Notes: generated from the letters alone by a model not told the origin. Positions 1 through 9,827 are shown, counted from the first letter of the stretch. The stretch is DNA of 64,000 nucleotides from Lentibacter sp. XHP0401 (GCF_025751535.1 NZ_JAOWLC010000008.1:124001-188000), one strand, 5' to 3'. Numbers and translations: made by a program.

Positions 1-3000
1 CCGACGGCACCACCGTCACGGTAGATGGCGGCACAGGTGGTGTCGACAATGACACGCTGAACCTCTCGGATTTTACATACTACACCGCGCTCAGCGAAAC
101 GCCTGACGCCGACGGCGACAGCACCTCGGGCAGCGTGACCGTGCAGGATGCCTCGGGCAACCTGATCACCTTCAACTTCACCGAAATCGAGAGCCTCATC
201 CTCCCGCCTCCCGCGCCAAACTATATTGTCGAGGGCACCGGCGGTGACGATACGATTGACGCGGCCTATGCGGGTGACCCCGAAGGCGACATGATCGACG
301 CGAACGACCATTCAGACGGCTCGAATGACGATAGCGTAACTGCCGGAGATGGCGACGACAGCGTTGTTGCAGGCGCTGGCAATGACACCGTCTGGGGCGA
401 TGGTGGCAATGACACCATCCAGGGCGGGACCGGTGACGACAGCATCATGGGGGATGGCGGAACAGGGACAGGGGCGCCCGCGACACTGGACTGGACCAAT
501 GTTCCGCTCACCAATGGCGATGGCGTGGCCACAGTCTCTGACGGCACGGATACTGTCGGTGTGACCGTCACTGGCAGCGGCTTGATCAACACGGGCTATG
601 GCGTCGATGAGTATTACCGGCCGACGAACGTCCAGATCACCGAGGCCAACTCGACTTTGATCGAGTTTGACGGGGCCGTTGAAAATGTGAGCTTCGAGCT
701 TTTTGATGTCGATTCCAACGGCACGACGTTTGACGACCAGTTCACCATCATCGCGCTGGACGCGGATGGCAACGAGGTGCCGGTCACCTTCACAGGCGTG
801 ACCCATCACACGGTTACAGGAAACACAATCGAAGGCGAAGCCGATCTTGATAGCGGCCATACCGGTACTCAAGATGCGGTGACTGTGAACATTCCGTTTG
901 AAGTCGTCAGCATCGAGATCATCTATGAACCCGGTTCCGATGTGGGTAACACGGGCCTCGCGGGCATTGGTGATCTGAACTTTGAGATTGTTCCATCAGG
1001 CGATGACTCTCTCGACGGCGGCGCGGGCAACGACACAATCAACGGGATGACCGGCGATGATGTGGTTGTCGGGGGCACGGGGGATGACAGCCTTGATGGC
1101 GGTGCAGGTCAAGACACTCTCTATGGCGGCGACGACCAGGACAGCATTCATGGCGGCCTTGGAAATGATGTCATTTCGGGCGACGCAGGTGACGACACAG
1201 CCCGCGGCGGGATCGGCAACGACACGATTGACGGCGGCGATGGCAACGATTCTATGTACGGCAACGAGGGTGACGACAGCATTACCGGTGATGCTGGCAA
1301 CGACTCCATCTATGGTGAGTTCGGCAACGATTATGTTGCTGGTGGTGATGGTGATGACCACATCGAAGGTAACGAAGGTGACGACACGCTTGTAGGCGGC
1401 GCTGGTGATGACTGGGTGCGCGGTAGCTACGGCAACGACGAGCTGCACGGCGGTGAAGGGGATGATTTCCTTTGGGGCGGTTATGGCGATGACACCCTCA
1501 TTTTTGCTGACAACTTCGGCAATGACACTGTCGAGGGTGAAGAAGCCTTTGAGACAGACGGCGACACGATTGATCTGAGCGGCGTCACGTCTGATCTGAC
1601 GATTGATCTGACCTCGGCCAACCCCGAGAACGGAACCTTCACCAACGGCACAGGCACTGTGAACTTTGTCGAGATCGAGAATATCATTCTCGGTGGCGGT
1701 GCGGATACGCTTGTGCTTGGCACAGGGTCAGGCCAGGACCGTGTGGAAGGGTTCAGCATCCCGACAGAGAGCGGCGGTGTTTATACAGGCGTTGATCTTC
1801 TGGATGTGAGCACTTTGGTTGATACCAACGGTGCACCTGTCAACACCGATGATGTGACCCTCAGCACGGATGCGAACGGCGATGCTGTTCTGACCTTCCC
1901 GAGCGGTGAAAGCCTCACGCTTGTTGGCGTGACGGAAGCAAGCATTACTGATCCCGATGTGCTGGAAGCCATGGGTATTCCGCAGCCGAACTATATTGTT
2001 GAGGGCACGGCCGGCGGTGATCTGATCGACGGGGGCTATATCGCTGATCCTGAGGGGGATGTGATTGACGGGCTCGATAACGCTGCCGGCACGAATGATG
2101 ACAGCGTTGTTGCGGGCGCGGGTGATGATACCGTGTTCAGCTACGCAGGCAATGACACCATCGACGGTGGCGCAGGCAATGACAGCCTTGATGGTGGTGA
2201 CGGTGACGACACACTTGCCGGAGACACCGGTAACGATACGTTGCAAGGCTGGTTTGGCGATGACGCTCTCGAGGGCGGTGCGGGCGATGATAGCCTCATT
2301 GGCTGGACGGGTGATGACACGATTGCTGGCGGCACGGGTGCTGACAGTATCGAAGGCGGTGATGATCAGGACCTGATCATCCTAGAAGACGGCTTCGGTA
2401 ACGACACGATCGACGGTGGCGACGGCGGTGTGACCGATTATGACACGCTCGACATGAGCGCGGTGACAACGGACACAACAGTTGATCTGACCAGTGCCAA
2501 CCCGGAAAACGGCAGCGTGACTTCGGGCGGTGATACAGCGACATTCATCGACATTGAAAATATCGTTCTGGGTGCGGGAACTGACACAGTTGTTCTTGCC
2601 GATGGCTCGGGCAGCGACACGGTGGACGGCTTTGAAGCACCGACAGATCTGGGCGGCGGCAACTTCACCGGCAATGACCAGCTTGACGTGAGCGGCATGA
2701 CCGACGCCGACGGCAACCCTGTGAATGTGCTCGACGTGACAGTAACCGACACCAACGGTGACGGCACGGGCGATGCGATCCTGAGCTTCCCCAACGGCGA
2801 GAGCATCACTTTGACGGGTGTGCTGCCCAGTGAAGTCGACAGCTATGGCGCGCTTGAAGCCCTCGGTATCCCCGGGACTGACGAGATTGTCAGCGGCACG
2901 GCAGCGGGTGATTTGATCGACGGCTCTTATACCGGCGATCCGGATGGCGACATGGTGGACGCGGGCGACAACCTTGCCCAGAACAATGATGATTCCATCG

Positions 3001-4019
3001 AAGCGGGCGCTGGTGATGACACCGTATTGGCCGGCGCTGGTAACGACTCGGTCATTGGTGACGCAGGAAACGACAGCCTCGCAGGCGGCGGCGGTGACGA
3101 TCTTATCTCCGGTGGCACAGGCAATGACACGCTTGACGGCGGCGCAGGGGCAGACAGCCTTCTGGGCGGCGCGGGCGATGACATGCTCACCGTCGGTGAA
3201 AACGATACGGCCGAAGGCGGCGATGGTGACGACCACTTTACCATCGACCCGACAGGTGAAACCGGCACAGGAAGCATCAGCATTATTGGCGGAGAAGGCG
3301 ACGAAACGCTGGGTGACACGCTCGATTTCGAGGGCCAGATCCACTGGGGTGACATCACCTATACCAACACCGACCCCGGTGTGGGCGGTGGGCTGACGGG
3401 CTTCGCGACACTTGGTGACGGAACGGTTGTGAACTTCACCGAGATCGAAAACATCATCATCTGCTTCACGGAGGGCACGCGGATTGCGACACCACGCGGC
3501 GCGCGCGATGTGGCGGCGCTTGAGATCGGTGATCTGGTAGTGACGCGCGACCATGGTTTGCAGCCTATTCGCTGGATCGGAAAACGCACCGTGCCTGCAC
3601 GCGGCTCGCTTGCGCCAATTCGTTTTGAGGCGAATGTCATTGGCAACGAGCGTGCGCTCTATGTTTCGCCGCAGCACCGGATGCTGATGCAGGGGCCGGA
3701 AGCGTCACTGCTCTTTGGTGAAAGTGAAGTGTTGGTGAGTGCCAAGCATCTTGTAAACGGTTCGACTGTGACCGAGGCACAGGGCGGTGATGTTACCTAT
3801 GTGCACATCATGTTCGACGAGCATGAAATTATCTATGCCGAAGGGGCAGCAAGCGAGAGCTTCTTCCCCGGAGGAACGGGCTTGAACGCTGTGGAGGAAG
3901 AAGCGCGCGAAGAACTCTTCTCGCTTTTTCCTGAGCTACGCAGCCATGACGGCGCTTATGGTGACACTGCGCGCCTTTGCCTGAAAGCCCACGAGAGCCG
4001 CCTGCTCCGGCTCGGTTGA
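1..4019 (+). CDS. RTX calcium-binding repeat protein with C-terminal Hint domain (5' truncated)
   Basis: The reading frame is already open at base 3, so the gene starts upstream of the window; about 1338 residues are visible. Most of it is glycine/aspartate nonapeptide repeats of the GGxGxDxxx type (for example around 1010-1500, 2090-2400 and 2990-3230), which form calcium-loaded beta-rolls in secreted proteins. The C-terminal ~185 residues, starting at the Cys codon at 3462 (CFTEGTRIATPRG), match the Hint (hedgehog/intein) fold, with a later SPQHRM motif. Such Hint tails occur on Roseobacter RTX proteins and may self-process; that is inference here. Type I secretion is expected for the family, although no exporter gene is visible. 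Residues encoded near 480-980 form a non-RTX, beta-rich insert. Three long modules beginning NYIVEGT, NYIVEGT and DEIVSGT are internally duplicated. Confidence 0.9.
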   Translation, partial: DGTTVTVDGGTGGVDNDTLNLSDFTYYTALSETPDADGDSTSGSVTVQDASGNLITFNFTEIESLILPPPAPNYIVEGTGGDDTIDAAYAGDPEGDMIDANDHSDGSNDDSVTAGDGDDSVVAGAGNDTVWGDGGNDTIQGGTGDDSIMGDGGTGTGAPATLDWTNVPLTNGDGVATVSDGTDTVGVTVTGSGLINTGYGVDEYYRPTNVQITEANSTLIEFDGAVENVSFELFDVDSNGTTFDDQFTIIALDADGNEVPVTFTGVTHHTVTGNTIEGEADLDSGHTGTQDAVTVNIPFEVVSIEIIYEPGSDVGNTGLAGIGDLNFEIVPSGDDSLDGGAGNDTINGMTGDDVVVGGTGDDSLDGGAGQDTLYGGDDQDSIHGGLGNDVISGDAGDDTARGGIGNDTIDGGDGNDSMYGNEGDDSITGDAGNDSIYGEFGNDYVAGGDGDDHIEGNEGDDTLVGGAGDDWVRGSYGNDELHGGEGDDFLWGGYGDDTLIFADNFGNDTVEGEEAFETDGDTIDLSGVTSDLTIDLTSANPENGTFTNGTGTVNFVEIENIILGGGADTLVLGTGSGQDRVEGFSIPTESGGVYTGVDLLDVSTLVDTNGAPVNTDDVTLSTDANGDAVLTFPSGESLTLVGVTEASITDPDVLEAMGIPQPNYIVEGTAGGDLIDGGYIADPEGDVIDGLDNAAGTNDDSVVAGAGDDTVFSYAGNDTIDGGAGNDSLDGGDGDDTLAGDTGNDTLQGWFGDDALEGGAGDDSLIGWTGDDTIAGGTGADSIEGGDDQDLIILEDGFGNDTIDGGDGGVTDYDTLDMSAVTTDTTVDLTSANPENGSVTSGGDTATFIDIENIVLGAGTDTVVLADGSGSDTVDGFEAPTDLGGGNFTGNDQLDVSGMTDADGNPVNVLDVTVTDTNGDGTGDAILSFPNGESITLTGVLPSEVDSYGALEALGIPGTDEIVSGTAAGDLIDGSYTGDPDGDMVDAGDNLAQNNDDSIEAGAGDDTVLAGAGNDSVIGDAGNDSLAGGGGDDLISGGTGNDTLDGGAGADSLLGGAGDDMLTVGENDTAEGGDGDDHFTIDPTGETGTGSISIIGGEGDETLGDTLDFEGQIHWGDITYTNTDPGVGGGLTGFATLGDGTVVNFTEIENIIICFTEGTRIATPRGARDVAALEIGDLVVTRDHGLQPIRWIGKRTVPARGSLAPIRFEANVIGNERALYVSPQHRMLMQGPEASLLFGESEVLVSAKHLVNGSTVTEAQGGDVTYVHIMFDEHEIIYAEGAASESFFPGGTGLNAVEEEAREELFSLFPELRSHDGAYGDTARLCLKAHESRLLRLG

Positions 4020-4044
4020 TCTGACTGCCAAAGCAGATCAGCAA

Positions 4045-4076
4045 AAAGGCCGCCCTTTGTATCCGGGGCGGCCTTT
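4045..4076 (+). terminator. Rho-independent terminator after the RTX gene
   Basis: A perfect 11-bp inverted repeat, AAAGGCCGCCC at 4045-4055 and its complement at 4066-4076, lies 25 bases after the RTX stop codon. The A-rich left arm and T-rich right side mean it could also terminate transcription on the minus strand, where the symporter gene ends at 4100. Confidence 0.8.
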
Positions 4077-4099
4077 CCATTTTTCATAGGAGCAAAGGC

Positions 4100-5653
4100 T
4101 TACTTGAAGCGCTTGATCTCGCCTGATCTGAGGCGTGACACGTAGCTGTTAAGCTCGCGTTTCACGATTGGCATCAGGAAGTAGAGGCCCAGAATATTGA
4201 CCACGGCCATGGCGAAGATTGCTGCATCGGAGAAGTCGATGACAGGGCCGAGGCTGGCCGATGCGCCGATGACGATGAAGATGCAGAAGATGGCCTTGAA
4301 GGTCATTTCTTTGCCTTTGCCCTCACCGAAGAGGTAGGTCCAGGCTTTGAGGCCGTAGTAGGACCAGCTGATCATGGTTGAGAAAGCAAAGAGAACCACC
4401 GCGAGTGCCAGCACATATTTGAAGCCGCCGAACGCCGAGGAGAAGGCTGCCGATGTGAGGGCCACACCTTTGTTGTCACCAACTGTCTGGATTGTGCCCG
4501 CGCCTTCATCCAGCAGGTAGAGGCCTGTGTTCGGATCGGAGACGAGCTGGCCCGAGATGATGATTACGAGAGCGGTCATGGTACAGATTACCACTGTGTC
4601 GATGAACGGCTCGAGCAATGAAACGTAACCTTCGGTGATCGGCTCTTTGGTTTTAACCGCGGAGTGGGCGATGGCTGCAGAACCAACACCCGCTTCGTTG
4701 GAGAAAGCGGCCCGTTTGAAGCCCTGAATGAGAGCGCCGACAAAGCCACCGGCAACACCGAGGCCTGTGAAGGCGCCTTCAAAGATCTGGCCGAAAGCCC
4801 AGCCAATTTTGTCATAGTTGATGGCAATGATAACCAGCGCTGTGACCACGTAAAGAACGCCCATGAAGGGGACGATTTTCTCTGTGACCTTGGCGATGGA
4901 CTGCAAGCCTCCCAAAATCACCAGACCGACGATAACAGCGAAGATTACGCCTGTGATGACACCCGGAAAATCGCCGACGACATTGGCTATCTGGGCATGG
5001 GCCTGATTGGCCTGGAACATATTGCCGCCACCAAGTGCGCCGAGGATACAGAAGATAGAGAACATCACAGCGAGGAACTTGCCGCCCGGCAGGCCGCGCT
5101 CGGCGAAGCCTTTGGTGAGGTAATACATCGGGCCGCCCGAAACGGTGCCATCGGCATATTCGTTGCGATACTTCACGCCCAAGGTACATTCAGTGAACTT
5201 TGAGGCCATGCCGAGCAGGCCTGCGAAGATCATCCAGAAGGTTGCCCCCGGCCCGCCGATGCCGACAGCTACGGCCACACCGGCGATGTTGCCGAGGCCG
5301 ACCGTGCCGGACAGCGCTGTTGCGAGTGCCTGAAAGTGGCTGACTTCGCCTGCATCGTCAGGATCGGAATAATCACCCTTTACCAGCGAGATGGAGTGAC
5401 GGAAGGCCGTGAACTGCACGAAGCCGAAGTAGATTGTGAAGACTGTCGCGGCGACGACAAGCCACATGACGATCCATGGAAAAGAGGTGCCCGGGAGCGG
5501 GCTGAAGATGAGGTTGACGAACCAGCCTGTTGAGCTGGCAAAAATGTCATTGACCTTCTGGTCAAAGCTTTGGGCCGTGGCGGCGGCGGGCAAGAGTGTC
5601 AGCGCTGCGCCGGAGGCGGCAACAGAGGCCGCAAAATTTGTTCGCATTTTCAT
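4100..5653 (-). CDS. Sodium:alanine symporter family (AGCS) amino-acid carrier
   Basis: 517 residues, the usual length for the AGCS family, which imports alanine or glycine with Na+ across the inner membrane. The protein has an N-terminal segment ending LPAAATAQ that resembles a cleavable signal, then many hydrophobic segments and the family signature region ALSGTVGLGNIAGVAVA, followed by GGPMYYL and the conserved AAFSNEAGVGSAAIAHS. An ATG seven codons upstream (5674) overlaps the stop of the universal stress gene, but the ATG at 5653 has a Shine-Dalgarno-like AGGGA at proper distance and is preferred. It sits 20 bases downstream of the stress-protein gene and is probably co-transcribed with it. 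The substrate is not certain. Confidence 0.88.
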   Translation of the reverse strand: MKMRTNFAASVAASGAALTLLPAAATAQSFDQKVNDIFASSTGWFVNLIFSPLPGTSFPWIVMWLVVAATVFTIYFGFVQFTAFRHSISLVKGDYSDPDDAGEVSHFQALATALSGTVGLGNIAGVAVAVGIGGPGATFWMIFAGLLGMASKFTECTLGVKYRNEYADGTVSGGPMYYLTKGFAERGLPGGKFLAVMFSIFCILGALGGGNMFQANQAHAQIANVVGDFPGVITGVIFAVIVGLVILGGLQSIAKVTEKIVPFMGVLYVVTALVIIAINYDKIGWAFGQIFEGAFTGLGVAGGFVGALIQGFKRAAFSNEAGVGSAAIAHSAVKTKEPITEGYVSLLEPFIDTVVICTMTALVIIISGQLVSDPNTGLYLLDEGAGTIQTVGDNKGVALTSAAFSSAFGGFKYVLALAVVLFAFSTMISWSYYGLKAWTYLFGEGKGKEMTFKAIFCIFIVIGASASLGPVIDFSDAAIFAMAVVNILGLYFLMPIVKRELNSYVSRLRSGEIKRFK

Positions 5654-5673
5654 TTTACTGTCCCTTGTTTTCA

Positions 5674-6108
5674 TTATGGCACGATGACGACGGGCACAGG
5701 CGCGGCCTGAGCCAGTGTGCCTGCAACCGATCCGAAAATGCGGGTGGACAGGCCCGAGTGACCTGTGCGCCCGATAACGACCATCTCGGCGTTTTCTGCT
5801 TTGGCGATGTCGATGAGCACCTCGGCGATGTTACCGTATTTGAGCGCAGTGGTGACGGTGAGGCCGCTGTCGGAGAGCTTTTTCACGACGGGAGTGAGCA
5901 CCGCTTCCTCGGCGCGTTTGAGCTCTTCCTTGCGACGTTTGCTGCGCTCTTCGATCTCTTGCGGGGTAAGAAACGAGTACGGCGACCATTCCAGAACATG
6001 CGCTATTATGATCGCATTACTTCCTGCTTTGGCTTGTTTCACAGCGAATGCCAGAGCCTTGTCTGAGTCACTGCTTCCATCGTAACCGACGACTATTTTT
6101 TGGGACAT
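5674..6108 (-). CDS. Universal stress protein, UspA family, single domain
   Basis: 144 residues. The N-terminus KIVVGYDGSSDSDKALAFA and the C-terminal GRTGHSGLSTRIFGSVAGTLAQ contain the G-2x-G-9x-G-(S/T) ATP-binding pattern of ATP-binding Usp proteins. The ATG at 6108 is preceded by GGAGGG; a longer reading to 6147 has no such site. The gene is first of a likely two-gene unit with the AGCS symporter. The 160 bases upstream are unusually AT-rich (6150-6265) and probably hold the promoter; no FNR-type box is seen there, unlike the second usp gene at 58.5 kb. Confidence 0.88.
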   Translation of the reverse strand: MSQKIVVGYDGSSDSDKALAFAVKQAKAGSNAIIIAHVLEWSPYSFLTPQEIEERSKRRKEELKRAEEAVLTPVVKKLSDSGLTVTTALKYGNIAEVLIDIAKAENAEMVVIGRTGHSGLSTRIFGSVAGTLAQAAPVPVVIVP

Positions 6109-6270
6109 TGTGCCCTCCCTGTTTTGTGTTTGTCCTGTCGCGGACACACTCAGGGTAACTTTTTGGTGTGCGAAAACTTCTGAATTTTTAAGTAAAGCGC
6201 AGTATTTTTCGAAAATCTGAAAGTTTTGTGAAGAAAAAATAAACGAATTGTGGCGCGAGAATATGCGCGT

Positions 6271-6867
6271 TCACATTTCTTTTCGGGCGTTGAGGGCGGC
6301 GGTGATTGTGCCGTCGTCAAGGTAATCAAGCTCGCCGCCGATGGGCACGCCTTGGGCCAGTGATGTGAGTTTTACGCGGCCCTGAAGCTGGTCGGCGATG
6401 TAATGCGCTGTGGTCTGGCCATCAATCGTTGCGCCGACAGCAAGGATCACTTCGGTGATGTTTTCGCTTTCAAGGCGGGTGACGAGCTGCGGGATGCGCA
6501 GGTCCTCGGGACCGATGCTATCAAGTGCCGAAAGAGTGCCGCCGAGAACATGGTAGCGGCCCTTGAAGACGCCCGAGCGCTCCATGGCCCAGAGGTCGGC
6601 CACATCCTCGACCACACAAATTTCGCCTGTTGCGCGTTTGTTGGAGGTGCAGATATCGCAGATGTCGGTTGTGCCGATATTACCGCAGCGCAGACATTCG
6701 CGCGCGGTGACGGCAACGGTGTGCATAAGATCGGCCAGAGGCGTGAGCAGGAGCGCGCGCTTGCGGATGAGGTGCAGCACGGCGCGGCGCGCAGAGCGCG
6801 GGCCAAGGCCCGGTAGCTTCGCCATCAGCTCGATGAGCGCGTCGATATCGCGGGTGGAGTTGCTCAT
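6271..6867 (-). CDS. recR: Recombination protein RecR
   Basis: 198 residues, full length. RecR works with RecO (and RecF) to load RecA on gapped DNA. Visible domains are an N-terminal helix-hairpin-helix with [12 protein letters not shown], a four-cysteine zinc finger ([16 protein letters not shown], residues ~57-72), a Toprim domain containing ICVVED, and a C-terminal region with [16 protein letters not shown]. It is the last gene of the minus-strand series dnaX, NUDIX, ybaB, recR. A hairpin repeat (6895-6944) separates it from ybaB, so it may need its own promoter or depend on read-through. Confidence 0.97.
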   Translation of the reverse strand: MSNSTRDIDALIELMAKLPGLGPRSARRAVLHLIRKRALLLTPLADLMHTVAVTARECLRCGNIGTTDICDICTSNKRATGEICVVEDVADLWAMERSGVFKGRYHVLGGTLSALDSIGPEDLRIPQLVTRLESENITEVILAVGATIDGQTTAHYIADQLQGRVKLTSLAQGVPIGGELDYLDDGTITAALNARKEM

Positions 6868-6894
6868 GCGGGGCTTTCTGTGGCCGGGGCAGAG

Positions 6895-6944
6895 GCGGGG
6901 GGCCAGCCCCCCGCACCCCCCGGGATATTTGCAGCAAGAAAAAA
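6895..6944 (-). repeat. Intergenic hairpin repeat, copy A
   Basis: Read on the minus strand it starts immediately after the ybaB stop with a T-tract and TCTTGCTGCAAATATCCCGG, then a G-rich run and a perfect 8-bp hairpin, GCGGGGGG/CCCCCCGC with a CCAG loop (6895-6914). The same TTCTTGCTnnAAATATCCC head followed by a strong GC hairpin recurs at 30369-30474, 38253-38334 and 58415-58496. This copy lacks the second GGTCGGATTT hairpin found in the other three. Confidence 0.75.
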
Positions 6945-6953
6945 GGGTGACGT

Positions 6954-7298
6954 TTAGAAAGGCAGCTTCATGTCTTTGGGCAGGCCGAGGCTTTCGGTGA
7001 TACGGGCCATTTCGGATTGGGCTTTTTCACTGGCTTTGGCTTGAGCATCTTTGATGGCGGCGAGGATCAGATCTTCGACGACTTCTTTTTCATCAGGGTT
7101 GAAGATCGACGGGTCGATATCGAGGCCTTTGAGCTCGCCCTTGGCAGAGCAGGTGGCCTTGACGAGACCCGCGCCGCTTTCGCCTGAGACCATGAGATTG
7201 TGTAGCTCTTCTTGCAACTCTTCCATCTGTTTTTGCATCGCTTGCGCTTTTTTCATCATGCCCGCCATATCGCCGAGCTGGCCAAGTCCTTTAAGCAT
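6954..7298 (-). CDS. YbaB/EbfC family nucleoid-associated protein
   Basis: 114 residues. The family forms small dimeric DNA-binding proteins, and its gene is very often next to dnaX and recR, as here. The N-terminus [32 protein letters not shown] is the typical amphipathic helix, followed by the conserved G-V-K-type beta region and a helical end. The ATG at 7298 is chosen because it follows GAAGGAGACAGCA; the upstream in-frame ATG at 7319 has no good site. Probably in one operon with the genes before it. Confidence 0.93.
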   Translation of the reverse strand: MLKGLGQLGDMAGMMKKAQAMQKQMEELQEELHNLMVSGESGAGLVKATCSAKGELKGLDIDPSIFNPDEKEVVEDLILAAIKDAQAKASEKAQSEMARITESLGLPKDMKLPF

Positions 7299-7358
7299 TG
7301 CTGTCTCCTTCAGGGTCATTGTTGTCTTTAGATAGGCGGCATTGAGCTGCGGGGCAAG

Positions 7359-7832
7359 CTACCAGCCGAATTCGGAATACTGCGTGCCTGCGGCGACATG
7401 CCCGAGGGCGGAGCGGATGTAGGGGATTGTGGTGTCGGGGAGCGCCGTCTGCGGATGCCATGTGAGGGCGGCGCATTTGTCAGGCTCCATATTCTGTGGT
7501 TCGGTTATCCGCGCGTTTGTGGTGAAGAACAGTGAAACGCGCTCGGTATCGGAATTGCGATGCATGATGTGGGCGAGGTGTAGCTCTTCAGGCCCAAGTG
7601 TTAGGCCTGCTTCTTCCTGCGCTTCGCGCGCCATGGCTTCGCGAAAGGTTTCGCCTGCATCGACATGGCCTGCGACGAGGCCCCAATGGTTGTCCATATA
7701 GCCGGTGTTCTGGCGCAGGAGCATGAGCACCTGATCCTCGCGCATGAGCACGAGGTGGGCTTCGACAAAAAACCTGTCACGTGTTTCGTTCACTTTAAGG
7801 CCTTTTCCTGGGGCTTTTTTGGGGGGGCGCAA
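7359..7832 (-). CDS. NUDIX hydrolase
   Basis: Up to 157 residues. A complete Nudix box is visible at residues ~56-78 (GHVDAGETFREAMAREAQEE followed by AGL), matching G-x5-E-x7-R-E-U-x-E-E-x-G-U with all the metal-binding glutamates. The family cleaves nucleoside diphosphates linked to another moiety; the substrate cannot be read here. The longest frame starts at a TTG (7832) 13 bases after the dnaX stop codon. A GTG 13 codons further in (7793) is an alternative, and neither has a convincing ribosome-binding site, so translational coupling to dnaX is likely and the start is uncertain. Confidence 0.85.
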   Translation of the reverse strand: MRPPKKAPGKGLKVNETRDRFFVEAHLVLMREDQVLMLLRQNTGYMDNHWGLVAGHVDAGETFREAMAREAQEEAGLTLGPEELHLAHIMHRNSDTERVSLFFTTNARITEPQNMEPDKCAALTWHPQTALPDTTIPYIRSALGHVAAGTQYSEFGW

Positions 7833-7847
7833 CGGCGTGTGTTGCTC

Positions 7848-9611
7848 TCAGTCTTCCTCGAAGGGGTCCCACTCGTCTTCTACTTCCGGAAGTGCCTCGA
7901 CCTGCGCGGCGGCGGCGATATCATCTTCGGTGCGGATGCTCACGATTTTGGCCGTTGGGAAGGCGGCGAACACGGCGGAGACGAGCGGATGTGCGAGGGC
8001 CTCGGCTTCTTGGGCGCGTTTGCCTGCGGTGCGGCGCTCTTCAATGGTTTCTGCGCCGTCTTCATTTACCAACGTGATGGCCCAGCGGTTGCCTGTCCAG
8101 CCTTGGAGGCGTTGGCCGAGGCGGTTGGCCAGATCGGACGGCGCCTTGGGGCTTGGCTCGAATGTAATACGGCCCGGCTGATAGGAGACGAGGCGCACGC
8201 CGGCCTCGACATCCATGAGGAGTTTGCCATCGCGGTTGGCGCGGATCAGCTCGACCACATATTCAAAGGTGGGATAGCGCGAGAGCGCCTCGGCAGGGTC
8301 TTGCGCAAGTGCGGTGACACCACCAGCGGAGCCTGTGCCGCCCGAGCTTGCACGGGCCACGGCTTGCGCGCCAGCGCTTGTGCCGCCACCTGAACCACCG
8401 CCGCCTGAGGGCGGGCCGCCAGGAGGCGGGGTCGCATCGGCGAGCTTTTTCACCAGCTCGTCGGGTGTGGGCAGGTCGGCGACATGGGTCATGCGGATGA
8501 TCGCCATTTCGGCGGCCATCATGGTGTTGGGCGCGTGCGCAACTTCCTCAAGTGATTTGAGCAACATTTGCCACATGCGTGCGAGAACGCGCAGGCTGAG
8601 GCCTTCAGCGTAGCCTTGGCCACGGGCGCGCTCGTCGGGGCCAATCGTTGGGTCATTCGCGGCATCTGGCGTAATTTTGACCACGCTGACCCAGTGCGTA
8701 AGCTCGGCCAGATCGCGCAGAACGGCCATCGGATCGGCTCCGTCGGCATATTGCGCGGAAAGCTCGGTGAGCGCGCCTGCGGCATCACCCTTCATGACCA
8801 TCTCGAACAGGTCCATGACGCGGCCGCGGTCGGCGAGGCCGAGCATGGCGCGGACCTGGTCGGCGGTTGTTTCACCTGCGCCGTGAGAGATGGCCTGATC
8901 TAGCAGCGAGGTGGCATCACGGGCGGAGCCTTCGGCGGCACGGGTGATGAGTGCGAGGGCGTCATCGGCTATCTCGGCTTGCTCTGAGTCGGCAATGCGA
9001 CGGAGCATGCCGATCATGTCTTCGGGCTCGATGCGGCGCAGATCGAAGCGCTGGCAGCGCGACAGCACAGTCACGGGGACTTTGCGGATTTCGGTTGTCG
9101 CGAAGATGAATTTCACATGGGCGGGCGGCTCTTCTAGCGTCTTGAGGAGTGCGTTGAAGGCCGAGGTGGACAGCATGTGCACCTCATCGATGATGTAGAT
9201 CTTGTAGCGCGCAGAGGCGGCGCGATAGGCGACGGAGTCGATGATTTCGCGGATGTCATTGACGCCGGTGCGAGAGGCGGCGTCCATTTCCATTACGTCG
9301 ACGTGGCGGCCTTCCATGATGGCCACGCAATGCTCGCAGACACCGCAAGGCTCGGTTGTGGGCGTGCCTGTTCCATCGGGGCCAATGCAGTTCATGCCTT
9401 TTGCGATGATGCGGGCTGTTGTTGTTTTGCCCGTGCCGCGGATGCCTGTCATGATGAAGGCCTGCGCGATGCGATCGGCCGCAAATGCGTTTTTGAGGGT
9501 GCGCACCATGGCTTCCTGGCCGACGAGATCGACAAAAGTCTCGGGGCGGTATTTGCGCGCGAGAACCTGATAGCCTGTTTTTTGATCGCCGGTGGATGGA
9601 GTATCGCTCAT
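7848..9611 (-). CDS. dnaX: DNA polymerase III subunits gamma/tau
   Basis: 587 residues; the clamp-loader ATPase of the replicative polymerase. Order of features: Walker A GIRGTGKTTTARI near residue 56, a four-Cys zinc module (NC...PCGVCEHC) at ~75-95, Walker B IIDEVHMLS near 140, the SRC arginine-finger sequon (TVLSRCQRFDLRR), then lid and collar domains. A Gly/Pro/Ala-rich linker at ~395-440 precedes a tau-like C-terminal domain that ends in acidic EVEDEWDPFEED. It heads the minus-strand unit. No signal-recognition RNA gene was recognised in the 216 bases upstream. Confidence 0.96.
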   Translation of the reverse strand: MSDTPSTGDQKTGYQVLARKYRPETFVDLVGQEAMVRTLKNAFAADRIAQAFIMTGIRGTGKTTTARIIAKGMNCIGPDGTGTPTTEPCGVCEHCVAIMEGRHVDVMEMDAASRTGVNDIREIIDSVAYRAASARYKIYIIDEVHMLSTSAFNALLKTLEEPPAHVKFIFATTEIRKVPVTVLSRCQRFDLRRIEPEDMIGMLRRIADSEQAEIADDALALITRAAEGSARDATSLLDQAISHGAGETTADQVRAMLGLADRGRVMDLFEMVMKGDAAGALTELSAQYADGADPMAVLRDLAELTHWVSVVKITPDAANDPTIGPDERARGQGYAEGLSLRVLARMWQMLLKSLEEVAHAPNTMMAAEMAIIRMTHVADLPTPDELVKKLADATPPPGGPPSGGGGSGGGTSAGAQAVARASSGGTGSAGGVTALAQDPAEALSRYPTFEYVVELIRANRDGKLLMDVEAGVRLVSYQPGRITFEPSPKAPSDLANRLGQRLQGWTGNRWAITLVNEDGAETIEERRTAGKRAQEAEALAHPLVSAVFAAFPTAKIVSIRTEDDIAAAAQVEALPEVEDEWDPFEED

Positions 9612-9827
9612 TGTGTGCCTTGTCAGATTCGAAGCTCGCCCAAGGTAGCTGTCCCTTGGAGGGAGGTCTAGCGCTTGCGGGCTAAATCAGCCAGATGGCT
9701 GCGCCTGTTGCGACGATTGCTGTGCCGTTTCAGCTTGATTGGTTTGCAATTTACCCGAAGCGAAAGCTTGGCAGGCGTGAACAAATACGCCAATCTGTGT
9801 TCAGCTTTAGGGGCTGGAGGACAAGAG

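Noticed and set aside
1010-3230. Tandem nucleotide repeats resembling a CRISPR array
   Set aside because: They are in-frame degenerate 27-base codon repeats coding RTX nonapeptides, without uniform repeats or spacers.
312-3677. Long minus-strand and alternative-frame ORFs inside the RTX gene, including one of 431 codons at 2382-3677
   Set aside because: They mirror the repetitive GGxGxD coding sequence on the other strand; their translations are biased and lack domains, and the plus-strand frame is plainly the coding one.
9612-9827. Possible signal-recognition-particle RNA upstream of dnaX
   Set aside because: The conserved GGTCAGG...GGAAGGnAGCAGCC core was not found on either strand.
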